Shown here: positions 1-10,300 of the stretch, in pieces
Numbering within the stretch: the stretch's first letter is position 1
Layout of the letters: each line of letters starts with the position of its first letter
Assembly: GCA_033439795.1 (NCBI GenBank)
Contig: JAUTDP010000008.1
Coordinates: 372,001 to 436,000, forward strand
Reading direction: 5' to 3'
DNA: 64,000 bases
DNA from: Sordaria brevicollis
Lineage: Eukaryota; Ascomycota; Sordariomycetes; Sordariales; Sordariaceae
Translations under genes and position numbers: made by a program
The notes under the pieces: model-generated
Seen by the model: the letters and a program-made list of their open reading frames with translations, nothing else
Database searches by the model: none
What the model was told of the DNA's origin: nothing

Positions 1-401
1 TCTTCACCGGCCTTACCCATCCATCCACTGGCACATCCATCCAGGATAGGTATCCAGCCACTTGCTCTGGTCCCCGCTTCTCTTCTTCCGTTAGACTTAC
101 GGAATAAACCACTTCTCTCGGCGCCGTTCTGCCTCCCTGAGTGAAACTTGGTTGTGGAAACAATTGGCGTTCGTGCTTGCAAGGTTACAGCGTCGCCAAC
201 CGTCTAGCACACAAGTGTTAGCACCACCGCTGCCAATAGCTTCCTCCAGGGGGTATTCACTAACACTAACAAGGGCAACTGTACCCCGAGATGCTGGCAG
301 GGGCCTCATAGGTTCATCCCATCTCCCCTCCTATAACCAGCCAACCAACCAACCAACCAAGGGCTCCGTGACCGAGCGGCGGGACGTGCAGCTTTATTAA
401 C
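1..401. other. gene-free flank left of the first transposon
   Basis: About 400 bases of normal base composition with no convincing coding frame. The short open frames on both strands have no recognisable domain and look random. The stretch carries a CACTAAC-type motif at 258-270 and a CCAA microsatellite at 341-360. It runs into the 6-bp target duplication of the element that starts at 408. The sequence resuming at 7119 was originally contiguous with it. Confidence 0.6.
341..360. repeat. (CCAA)5 microsatellite
   Basis: Five tandem CCAA units read directly from the sequence, about 48 bp outside the left transposon end. No function is implied. Confidence 0.8.
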
Positions 402-407
402 ATTTCC

Positions 408-441
408 TACGGAGGCCATTGTATTGGTCGGTTTCAAAAAA
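408..441 (+). repeat. left terminal inverted repeat of DNA transposon 1
   Basis: Begins TACGGAGG and ends in six A residues. Its reverse complement is found at 7079-7112 with two transition differences. The target duplication ATTTCC lies immediately outside at 402-407. Weaker similarity continues further inward: both ends hold a GCGCGT block followed by CAGGTA about 15-20 bases later. Confidence 0.85.
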
Positions 442-699
442 TTTTGGCGCCAAGTGCAGTAGCGCGTGCCACCTACAGGTACTAGAGCCGCGCCCATAGC
501 GTATAATATAGAATTCAATTTAGCAATCAAAACAAACGCGCAAGGTCATAACCCCGCTTCCTCTGCGCGCTAATACTCGTAAATATTTCCTTACCCAACT
601 ATTATATATTTGAATTACTATAATAGCGATCGTTTAAATATATAATATTATAATAATAATAATAATTCTACTACTATTATAATTGCTTATATTTATAAG

Positions 700-1399
700 G
701 GTAATACGCTGCCTACCGCGTTTGCGGCCTTTAACCCCGACGGTAATTAATTAGAGTAAATTATTTAATTTATTAATATAATCGAGGAAAATACTTTTAA
801 CGTCGTAAAGTAAATCCTTTTTAATAATAAAGTAAGTAAATTATTTAAATTAATTTAATATAATATTAATTAAAGTATTTTTAATTAAATTAATATTATA
901 GGAAGTTCTTCGTATTTAAGATACTAGAATTAAATATAGCTTTAAAAGCCCTTTTAAAATTCTCTTTAAAGTCGATACCCCGGTTAAGGCTTACGTTATA
1001 ACCGCCTACTTTTTTTTACCCTACGTCCGTAATACTTTTTATAGCCGCTATATTAGCGGTAATATTTAATACCCTACTATTATTTACATTATCCCTCCCG
1101 AAGATATTTTTAATAGCGTTTATATTTATTATATTTATTCTAACTAAATTAATAAATATTTTTAGAAAATTATTATCGACGTTAAATATATAATTAAAGA
1201 ATAAAAAAAGAAAGGTAAATAGAAATATTGGAAGAAGCGTAATAATTTTAATAAATATATAATTAAATAATTATATAAATTCGAAGCGATTTTTAACGTT
1301 GAAATTGCCCGCCGCGAGGCCGAGGCTGCTATTATTACCGCCGCCGCCGCTACCCTTAAAAAGAGAAAGGGAAAGGGAATCTATACCCCGAAGAAGTAA
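700..1399 (+). pseudogene. degraded accessory ORF of DNA transposon 1, C-terminus readable
   Basis: A plus-strand frame ending in a stop at 1397-1399 keeps a protein-like tail of about 40 residues: EAIFNVEIARREAEAA, then an alanine-rich segment and a lysine-rich end (KKRKGKG). Upstream, several 20-30 residue blocks in one frame alternate with TAA/TAG codons, as expected where Trp, Gln or Arg codons were hit by RIP. The start is arbitrary. I do not recognise the family. Its position upstream of the integrase frame suggests an element-encoded protein, possibly part of the same gene. Confidence 0.35.
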
Positions 1400-1799
1400 A
1401 TAGGGTTTTATTAATTTATTTTAATAATATCCGGTTAATAAGGAATTTAAATTTGGGAAAGTTTATTCGTTTAAAATAATAATTCGAAATATAATTATAA
1501 ATTTTAAGAAAAAAGATTAATTTATATTAAAAAGCTTTAAATAATATTTAAATATTTTATATAACGTCCTTCAAAATTAATTAAAGTTCTTCAAAATTAA
1601 TTAATTTCTTATAAAATTTTTCGTTACTATTAAATTTTATTATTTATAATATATTTTTTTCTATGCAATTTTAATATTTTCTTTATTATTTCCTTATTAA
1701 TTCTTATTATTCTAATAAATTATTACCGTATTAACCTTCTTTTTTATAAGGATTTTATTTTCGACGTTTATATAAATAAATAAACGATACCCGATATTT

Positions 1800-2900
1800 A
1801 TAAAATTCTTAAATAATCCTTCAATATTAATATTTCCCGTATAATTTTATAACGCTTTATAAAAAATTATAATATTTTTAAAAAAGCCGGATTAAAGATA
1901 GAAATAACGGAAAATTTAGAAGAAGAAATTCGTAAATTATATTTTAAAATTATAATTACCGACGAAGAGATTTTTAATTTATTTATAATAAAAGGATTCT
2001 AAATTTTTTCTTAGGGTTTACAATCTTTACGTAGAAATTTAGGAATCTTTTACAAATATTTTTTTAATATAATAGAAGAAAAATTTTATTAAGTCTACGA
2101 AATTTTTAAAAAAGTTCGCCGCGATAATTCTACCCACTTTATTCGCTATATAAATAAATAAGAGCTCTAATTTTATTTTAAGGAATAATATAACCTCTTT
2201 ATTCTTCGCGAATTATTTTATATTTACTTTAAAAATTTCTTTCCTAAAGCCGTTAAAAAGAAGATTATAAATATAATATATAAAAAGGGAAATTGGACTA
2301 TATTAGGCCCTAATTATATATAGTATATTAATATATATTTAAAATTATAATATTAAGGTATTAAAATTTACGTAAATATTAATATTTATTTTCGTTATAT
2401 CCTTTAGTTTTATATTAGTATATTGGGAATAACGTAAAGATTTATTTTTATATAATTTATTAAAGTAATTAAAGAATAAGGCTTTATCCTTTATTAATTT
2501 AAGTTTAATTATAGTAATAAAGTAAATATAATTGCAATAAATATATATTATTTTATATTCGGGGTATAAAATTTAAGAATTTTAAAGCCGAAGCGTATTT
2601 TACCCGAATATATTGTAATCTTCGAATAAGGATTATTAATAAAAAATATTATTATCCGTTATAATATTATTAATAAAGGTTAAATATTACCAATATAAAT
2701 AATCGATATATAAATATATTTAACGGATATCTTTATACGAGGAAAGAGTATAGCGAATTAACGTATTGAAAATTAATAGAATTAATTTTGTAATAGCCGC
2801 GGACGATTTTAGAATATAAATTCTCTTGAAAGACGTTAATTAATTTTAATTTAATTTTTATAAAAATACTTTTAAAAATTTAAATATATAAACCTTTAGG
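1800..2900 (+). pseudogene. RIP-killed integrase-core (rve-like) transposase
   Basis: Despite many stops, one plus-strand frame follows the fungal 'integrase core domain' hypothetical-protein family. Seen in order: an N-terminal segment with TDEEIFNLF; the block RRDNSTHFIRY; a catalytic-core start where the usual W-S-x-D-G reads WYIN; the core strand KIYVNINIYFRYILWFY (family: AIDAYSRYI-WFYVG); and the C-terminal RGKSIANWRIEN near 2740-2780, where the family has a conserved RIESWW containing the catalytic Glu. The first catalytic Asp position reads Asn, consistent with G-to-A RIP. The second Asp block is also altered. The original gene acted as a DDE transposase; this copy cannot encode a full protein. 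Confidence 0.6.
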
Positions 2901-3584
2901 TATATAGAAAGATTAAAGATTATATTACTTTATTATATACTTTTATACCCTAAATCCGGAGCGAATTTAAAGTTTTTTTTAAATATTAGAATTAGTATAT
3001 AATTTGTAATTAATATTAAAAACGTTATATTATTATAGGAAAGTTTATTAAATTATATTATAATTATAATAAAAGAATTACGATTAATTACTACGTCGAA
3101 TTAGATTAAGTAAGGTTTAAATATTTAAAAAGAATTTCGGAAGTAAATACTTTTAAATTTAATCGCTATTTGCTATAAAATATAATAAATTTGTACGAAG
3201 AATTTATAAAGGATTATACGCTTTATATAATTAATTTAGAAGAATTGCTTTTTTATATAAAATATAAATATTTGCAGGTAAAATTTGAAGCGTATTACCG
3301 CTTTATATAAGAGCCGTAGTTGAATATATACAAAATACCGATAGGAGGATTTAAAGAATTAAAGGAATTAATTAAAAACGTTGGGGGGGATATCGATAAA
3401 ATAATAAATACTTTATAAATAATTAATTTTAATTTAAAAAAGAAATGGTAGAATGTGATTCAAATTGAATTATTGGTTTGTAGCGTAAAATAATATATAT
3501 TAATATTTATAAACGTTAATTAAAGTAAATTAACGTGCGGGACGAACGTAGTTATATAATTAATAAATTTTATAGTATAGTAAA

Positions 3585-4220
3585 AATAATTATTATAGTA
3601 TAGTGGTTTAGAAAGTAAGTTAATTTTTAAGAGGTTATAAGTTCGAATAATATTTTTTTCTTTTTTTTTTTTCTTTTTTATTTTTATTTAATAAATTATT
3701 TATTAAAATAATAATAATAATAATAATTATATTATTATTTCTATTATTATTATTATTATTATTTCTATTATTATTATTAGTAATTATATTGAAAAGAATA
3801 TTTTAAAATAAATATATATAAAAATAAAAAAAAGAAACTTATAATTTTAAATTCTTTAATAATTTTCAAGTAAATAAATATTTATAAATGAAAATATTAT
3901 ATATTATAAGAAAGTCTTTTCGTATTTACTTCTTCGTCGTTTAATACTTATTTATTTCCTTTAATTCTTTTTTTTCTTTTTTATTCCTTTTTTATTTCTT
4001 TTCTTTATTATTTTAATTTAAAAATTATTAAAATATAATACTTATAAATAAAGTTTATAATTTAAATAAAATAATATATTTTTATTAATATTATTATATA
4101 TAATTTACTTATAAAAAAAGTTATTAAAAAAATAATATTTTAAAAAAAGAAAAAAAACTTATTCGAATTCACGACCTTTTAAAAAGTTATTTCAATTTTA
4201 TAACTACTATATTATACGTT
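3585..4220. other. pair of RIP-eroded tRNA-like sequences in inverted orientation
   Basis: On the plus strand (about 3590-3655) an A-box-like TAGTATAGTGG is followed about 40 bases later by a B-box-like AGTTCGAAT and then a long T run. On the minus strand (about 4215-4145) a similar arrangement ends in GGTCGTGAATTCGAAT followed by a T run. Both resemble tRNA genes whose C residues became T, with Pol III terminators pointing toward each other across a low-complexity T/A spacer. They could be a tRNA-derived insertion nested in the DNA transposon. Neither folds convincingly by eye after mutation, so this is tentative. Confidence 0.3.
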
Positions 4221-4379
4221 ATTATTATTATTTTTCCTACCGTTAATTTGAATATATATATCTAAAATAATATTTTAAAAAAGAAAAAAAAAGGCAAAAG
4301 AAAAAAAAAACCAAAAAACGGAAAAATAAAAATTAAAATAATAATTTTATTTCTATATATTCTATTATATAAAACTCTA

Positions 4380-6230
4380 TTATAAAAAAATGGAAATTAA
4401 CGTTTACGATTACGTATTAAAAGGGTAGGTGGTATTTTAACGTCTTTGGGTAAAATATTATTACCTCGATTAACGTTAATTAACCTCTTTAGGGTTTATA
4501 TATTTATTTTCGCAATTAGTACTTTATTAATATTAATTAGGTTAATTACGTTATTAAAATTATTAAAGAGATTATAAAATATTTTATCCTTTATTTTATC
4601 CGGTATAATTATATTATCCTTACCCCTAATTTACTCTAAAGGTATAATTTCCTATTATAAAAACGGTAATAATTATATATATTCTTACTTTACCGCTTAC
4701 TTTTATTCTAAATTACCGATTATTATTTCCTTAAATTAAATATTTAAGCGAAATTCCTTTTTAATTTAAAGAATAAGCGTAACCTTTTTTACAAGCGTAG
4801 TAGCCTCCTCCTTTTTAATTAATTATTATTTATTAACGTTTTACTTTTCTTTAATAGGAATTATAATTTAATTAATAGTAGAAATAACGGTCCGTTTATA
4901 ATATTTTAATAGAAAATTAAAAGGGGTGCTAGGGCTTATAATACGTTTATAAATACGTTTAAGAATAGTGCGACCTAGACTTTTAAATTCGTTAGTTTCT
5001 TCGGTTATTTTAATAGTTAATAAGAGGTTAATAATTAAAGGCGCGTCGTTCTTAATTTTATTAATAGTTTCGATTTTTATATAAAACTATTTAATAGTAA
5101 TAGATTTAATTTTATTAAAGTTAAAGTTATTAAATTAGATTTTACTATTAATTGAATAAGGATTAATACCGACGAATTTAAACGTTTTAATATTAAAGTT
5201 AAAGGGATAATTTTATACGAAACGAAATTAAATACCGATTTAGGAAATAAAATAGGTATAATTATTATAATAATTGTAAAGAGGAAAAGATTTAGGGTAA
5301 GTCTTTAAAATCTAGATGGTTTTAACGTCCGTAAAGATAGGAATCTTCCTAATTATAGTAATTTTTACCTCCTTAAATTATTAATAGAAGGTAATATTTT
5401 TATTTGCGCGAATATTATTATTCTAATCGAATAAATTAGTAATTAATTATCGATAAATAATATTAATTTTATTTAATTCGGATAAAGTACTATTTCGATT
5501 GCCGACGCCTAATTAAATAAAGGTTCGCTTTAATAGGCGAGTATAAAGAAGGATAGTGGAGGAGTAGTTAAAAGAGCCGTTAATAGCGTTAATTATAATT
5601 AAATTATTTAAATTGCGGGTAAAAGAATATATAGGAGAGTTATTATTAATAATAATAATAGTAAAAGGTTACGAAGAAGGAGGAGGGGCTTTAGTAATAA
5701 TATATTTATTATATTTATTATATATTTCTTAGGTAGGGTATTCCGCTAAATAATATTTATAGGGAACGTTGGTAATTTTATAGCGTTGGGAGGCTATATT
5801 GAAAGATAGAGAAGAAGAGGGTAGATTAATGCTTATTGAAAATGTATGTAAGATATTTTAAAAATAATTGTAATAATATAAATTAAAGAATAATAACGTT
5901 ATTTAAAAGTAATTAACGTTTAATTTTTAAATTTTAAAAAGGTAATAATTAATTACGTAGTAGGGATATTATATAGAAAATTTAAATTAAGGTTAAAATA
6001 AATCGGGATATAACGAACTTTTTCTTAAAATAGAATTTAAAATATAATTTATTTAATTGGAACCGGATTCCTCTACCCTCTTGGCGCGGTTAATTAAAAC
6101 CCTCCTAATTTATTTAACGCCCCGCTTAATATTTTTAATATTAATATTTCGGACGTTATTCGTATTGGGTTCGAGGCCCTTATTATTTTCGGCGGCTTTA
6201 ATAACAGTTTCCTTTTTTTCGATTTTTATA
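4380..6230 (-). pseudogene. second degraded coding block of DNA transposon 1, family unknown
   Basis: The minus strand read from about 6230 downward gives long protein-like stretches interrupted by stops, starting KKETVIKAAENNKGLEPN and continuing with segments rich in Asn, Ile and Lys. CpG-containing codons are well preserved. I recognise no domain. Its position opposite the integrase half suggests an accessory element gene transcribed toward the centre. A low-complexity artefact is possible for parts of it. Confidence 0.25.
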
Positions 6231-7078
6231 ATATAATATTAAAATATAACAAAAGTAAAATAAATAAAAGAAGTTTATTTTAATAGAAAATATAAATATA
6301 TCTTTCGTATTTTATATAATAATTAAAATATACGCTTTAGAAGATTTTTTTATTATTAAAAAGATATTTTTCGAAAGGGCTAGGGTTAATAACGAATTTA
6401 TATAGTTTACAAATTTTCTCCTCTTCGGTAGGGGTAAAAAGATAGTAAATTAAACCTATAAAATATTTTATACGCGAAAATTTTAAAATTAATATTAATT
6501 AATTTTTCTAGTACAGCTCTTAATATTATTTAAATTTAATAATACGAAGAATAATCTTTTATATTTAATTAATATCGATTCTATTTAATTAATTTATTTT
6601 AACGTTAATAAATAAATTTACCTTTCGCTTAGTAATAATATTATTAATTTCGTTAAAACCTTCGTTAAAAATACGAATAAGGATATAACGGAATTTTTAT
6701 AATATAGTGTTAATATTTTCCTATATTGCGGTAATATTATTAATATTTTTTATACCTTTCGTAATCGATTCGCCCTTCTATATAAATTATCGTAAGGGGG
6801 TATTTAGTAAGGGAGGTAGAAGCGCGGGCGCCTTAAGTCCCGTAGCGGTTACCTTAATTATAGCTCGATTGGAAGGCATTTTGGACGGTAATAGTATTAT
6901 TATTATAAAATATAGAATAGTATAAGGTTAATAAATATAGTGTAAGGTTAAGGGTTTTGAATATTCTTTATATTTATTTATTGAAGAGGTGTGTGCGTGT
7001 AGGGCGTCTGTCATTTACCCTGATACCTGCAGGCCAGCTACGCGCACGGGCCAAACGTTTTTCAGCAGTGACTAAAGT

Positions 7079-7112
7079 TTTTTTGAAACCGACCAATATA
7101 ATAGCCTCCGTA
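7079..7112 (-). repeat. right terminal inverted repeat of DNA transposon 1
   Basis: Mirror copy of 408-441, followed directly by ATTTCC at 7113-7118. It shows RIP-type A/T where the left copy keeps G/C at two places. Confidence 0.85.
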
Positions 7113-7118
7113 ATTTCC

Positions 7119-7334
7119 ACGTACCGGGACTTCGGGAATATCTTGAAAAACCCATGTAGTGTTCCCCAGTCGGCTTTAGGTCCTCCACGTTTGGCCCGAT
7201 CTTCAACGTCGGCACTGGGCAGGCCGTCAAACAATGAACCGTCCGACCAGCCTTTAACCACCAGGCCACCTTTGCGCATCCATCGCAGTTCACCCACCCC
7301 TCCGAGCCACAGTCCATCCATCCCATGTGCTCCC
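7119..7334. other. short unique spacer between transposon and helicase/AAA gene
   Basis: Normal-composition sequence between the target duplication at 7113-7118 and the stop codon at 7335-7337 of the minus-strand gene. It presumably contains that gene's 3' untranslated region. No separate gene is seen. Confidence 0.5.
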
Positions 7335-10300
7335 TCACAAACCCCCCAACACCTCATCCCCCATCCAATGACTTCCCCCCGCGCACCTGTACCCTCCCGC
7401 CTGCTTAATCCAATTAAACCCCGCCGGGCAAGCACCCATCATCTTCAACTTCATCTGCATCTCCATCTCCTTCTTCCTCCTGGCTTCCTCCTCCAACAGC
7501 CTCTTGACAATCTTGTCTCTGGCAGCATCCGATGCCTTCTTCGCTTCCTCCTTCAGCCGCTCGTATTCCTCTTCCCGCTCCTCTTCGGCCTTGCGATCCC
7601 GCTGGAGCTGTTCCCAGACTGCGTCACTCACTCCCGCGTCACGCTGGGCTGCGTACCCGAAGGAGTTGGAGTCGGCAGCTTCCTTTCGAAGCTCGACGGG
7701 AGCGGGGGGAGATTCTTGTTCTTCCTCTTCATCGTCCTCCGAGAATATCTCCTCCACGATGCGGGATTGCTCCTGCGCGAAAGAAGTGGACGTGGCGGTG
7801 GACATGTTGAAAGAAGGCGGCTGCTGCTGTGGCGGAGGCTGGAAGAACTGCTGTAAGGCATCAGGCAGGCCGGTTGACGCCCCAGTCGCTGCCGCTGCAG
7901 CCTTGCTCCGCGAAGCTCTCTCAGTCATGACCGACCTAAGCTCCTGCCTGATGATCTCCTCGGTGAGCACTACGCGCCCCTTGGCGAGGCCCTCCTTGCA
8001 GCACAGGACTCTGTTGAACATGTTCTTAGCAAGGCTCTGAACATCGCGAGCGCTGGCCCAGTTGGCTTGGGTGGTGAGTTGGTTGAAGTAGGACACCATC
8101 GATTTCTTGAAGGCTGGTTTCGGGCTTGTCAAGCAAGAAAGATCCAGGTCCTTGCCCTTGGATTTGAGGACACCTTGTTGCTTCTCCAGCAATTTGGTAA
8201 GCAGTTGGATGCACTCCTCCGGGGACAGCGCGCGGAAGTTAACCACCTCAGGGAAACGAGACGTTAGGCCGGTGTTGACTGACATCAAGCGATTGATGTC
8301 CGCCTCGTATCCCGCAAGAATGATGATCAGCTTCTTGTAGTACCGCTCCTTGGTGACTGAATCAACCAGTTCGTCCATGGCCTCCTTGGCGTAATGCCCT
8401 TCGGCCAGTCGATAGGCCTCGTCAATGAATAGGACTCTACCAAGCGCCTTGTCCAAAAGACTGGTCACCTTTGGGCCAGTCTGTCCAACATACTGCCCAA
8501 TCAGATCGGTAGCGGAACACTCGATAACCTCAGCGGTAGACAGGAAGCCCATGTCATAGAAGACCTTGCCCATCTTCTTGGCGGTGGTGGTCTTGCCTGT
8601 ACCTGGAGGACCCCTGAACAGGAAGTTGAAGGGAATGTTTTCCTTTGGATCCATGTCAAGCGACTTGAATGTTCGCACAGTCTCTTGATAACCTTCCAGC
8701 AACGTGACGACATCTTCAGAGCCCACTGAACCCTCGAAAAGCTTGCGGATGTTGGTTTCCGACCTCGAAGACCTGTCAAAGTCGGGGTCAAAGTCTTGAG
8801 GCTCAAGTGTATAGGACTGTGCCTGACTCTTAGAGTGCCGTCGCTGATGGCGGGCCTTTGTGGCATCCAGCAAGATGTCAATCTCGCCGGCGTTTCCAAA
8901 GTTAGGCCGATTTCGAGCTCGCTTCAGCATGTCCATTGCGACAGCTGCCGCCCTGGGAGTGGCCTCATAACCTTGCAGCTTGATCTTCAGGTCAAATATT
9001 TTTCGCAGTTCCTCATCCGAGAAGTCTTCAAAGTTGAACCCTGAAGCAATGGGGAAGCGGCGAGCCAAACCTGGGTTGACGTTCTGGAACATTGTTTCCA
9101 TCTGTTCTTTGTAGCCCAGGAGCAGCACGCACCGGTCATCACCAGGAACGCTTTGAACCTCTGCCACAATAGTGTCGATGACGGCCGTCTTGTATGGATC
9201 GGATGTAGATGCCCCGCCGTAGAGGCCGTAAGCCTCATCAATGACCAGGACCTTCCCCAAAGTCGCAGCGAGAATGCCTTTAGTCTGCTGTTCAGACTGC
9301 CCAAGGGCGCCTCCAACGAAGTCGGACGGGTTTTTGACCACCACTGGTGAGCAAGTCGTTAGCATTAACAGTCATATTCGGGAAAGAATCGCAGATTTTT
9401 TACCTTCACCCTTGGAAAGCAGCCCAAGAGCAACGAGAATTGCGCCGTACAGCTTGGCTACGGTCGTCTTGCCAGTTCCAGGATTTCCGAGGAAGACCTT
9501 GTTGAGGGAGTACTGAATGGGTGGCTGCTCAGCTAGCTCTCTCTTGTAGTTCTGTTGGATGCTGTCGACAAGTGCTTTGACAGCTTCTTTGACGGACGCG
9601 AGACCAATAAGCTGCTGGAGTGTCGTCCATGCTTCGCATTTGTTGAGGGCCTCCGCCGGTTCGGGGCCAATCAAATCCTCCTTGGTGAGGAACAGGTCGT
9701 CGACGTTGGTGTTTCCTGCTTTGCGCTCGCGTCTGATCCTGTTCGCCTGCCTTTTAGAAATGATGTCGAGGTTGTTCTCGACAGTGCGAGCGTTGCCGAA
9801 ACCCTCCTTCCCACGGCCGCGCCCGATCCGCTTGGCAATGATCCGACAGTAGAGGCCTCGCAACCCATCCTCACAGTCCATTGCGTCCTTGTACTTCTTG
9901 TTGACCTTGAGTTCGAAGATCCTTAAGAGCTCATCATCAGTGTAGTCGGCGAAGCTCATGTCGATAGGGAAGCGACTAGGGAGACCTGGATTGTGGGCGA
10001 AGAAGCTCTCCATCTGTTTGCTGTAGCCAGCAAGCACAAAGACGACCTTGCCTCTCAAGTTCTCAACTTCGGCCAGAAGGTAGTCCAATACGCTTCCACC
10101 GCCAGGGTTGTTGCCAGACGTCAACTGATAAGCCTCATCGATGAAGAGGACCCCTCCGCCATCGTTGAGAATCTTGTCGACCAACTTTTTGCATCCGGAT
10201 ACGCCGCCATGGGCGAGCCCCGCTCCGGTGGTCTCCGCAAAGTGCTTGCCTGGGATCACACCGACGTCGGTAAGGAACTCAGCGTACAACCTTGCTACCG

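Larger units (their letters stand above)
408..7112 (+). mobile_element. RIP-mutated DNA transposon with integrase-core transposase (6.7 kb)
   Basis: The element is bounded by inverted repeats beginning TACGGAGG at 408-441 and 7079-7112, which match at 32 of 34 positions. Both mismatches are C/T or G/A transitions. The direct 6-bp duplication ATTTCC flanks it at 402-407 and 7113-7118. From about 540 to 6950 the interior is extremely AT-rich, depleted in CpA/TpG and riddled with stops, as expected of RIP. A degraded integrase-core transposase is readable on the plus strand (about 1800-2900). A second degraded coding block lies upstream on the plus strand, and another probable one lies on the minus strand between about 4400 and 6230. 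The 6-bp duplication with TA-starting ends recalls what I remember of the IS3EU superfamily, but that classification is tentative. Confidence 0.8.

Noticed and set aside
363..395. tRNA-like start (GTGACCGAGCGGC) near the left edge
   Set aside because: It resembles the 5' part of a Ser/Leu tRNA, but no anticodon arm, T arm or acceptor partner follows, either before the transposon or after 7118.
6957..7856. 299-codon plus-strand open frame
   Set aside because: It starts inside the DNA transposon, runs antisense across the end of the helicase/AAA gene, is Leu/Arg/Pro low-complexity and shows no domain. It is a shadow of the minus-strand coding sequence.
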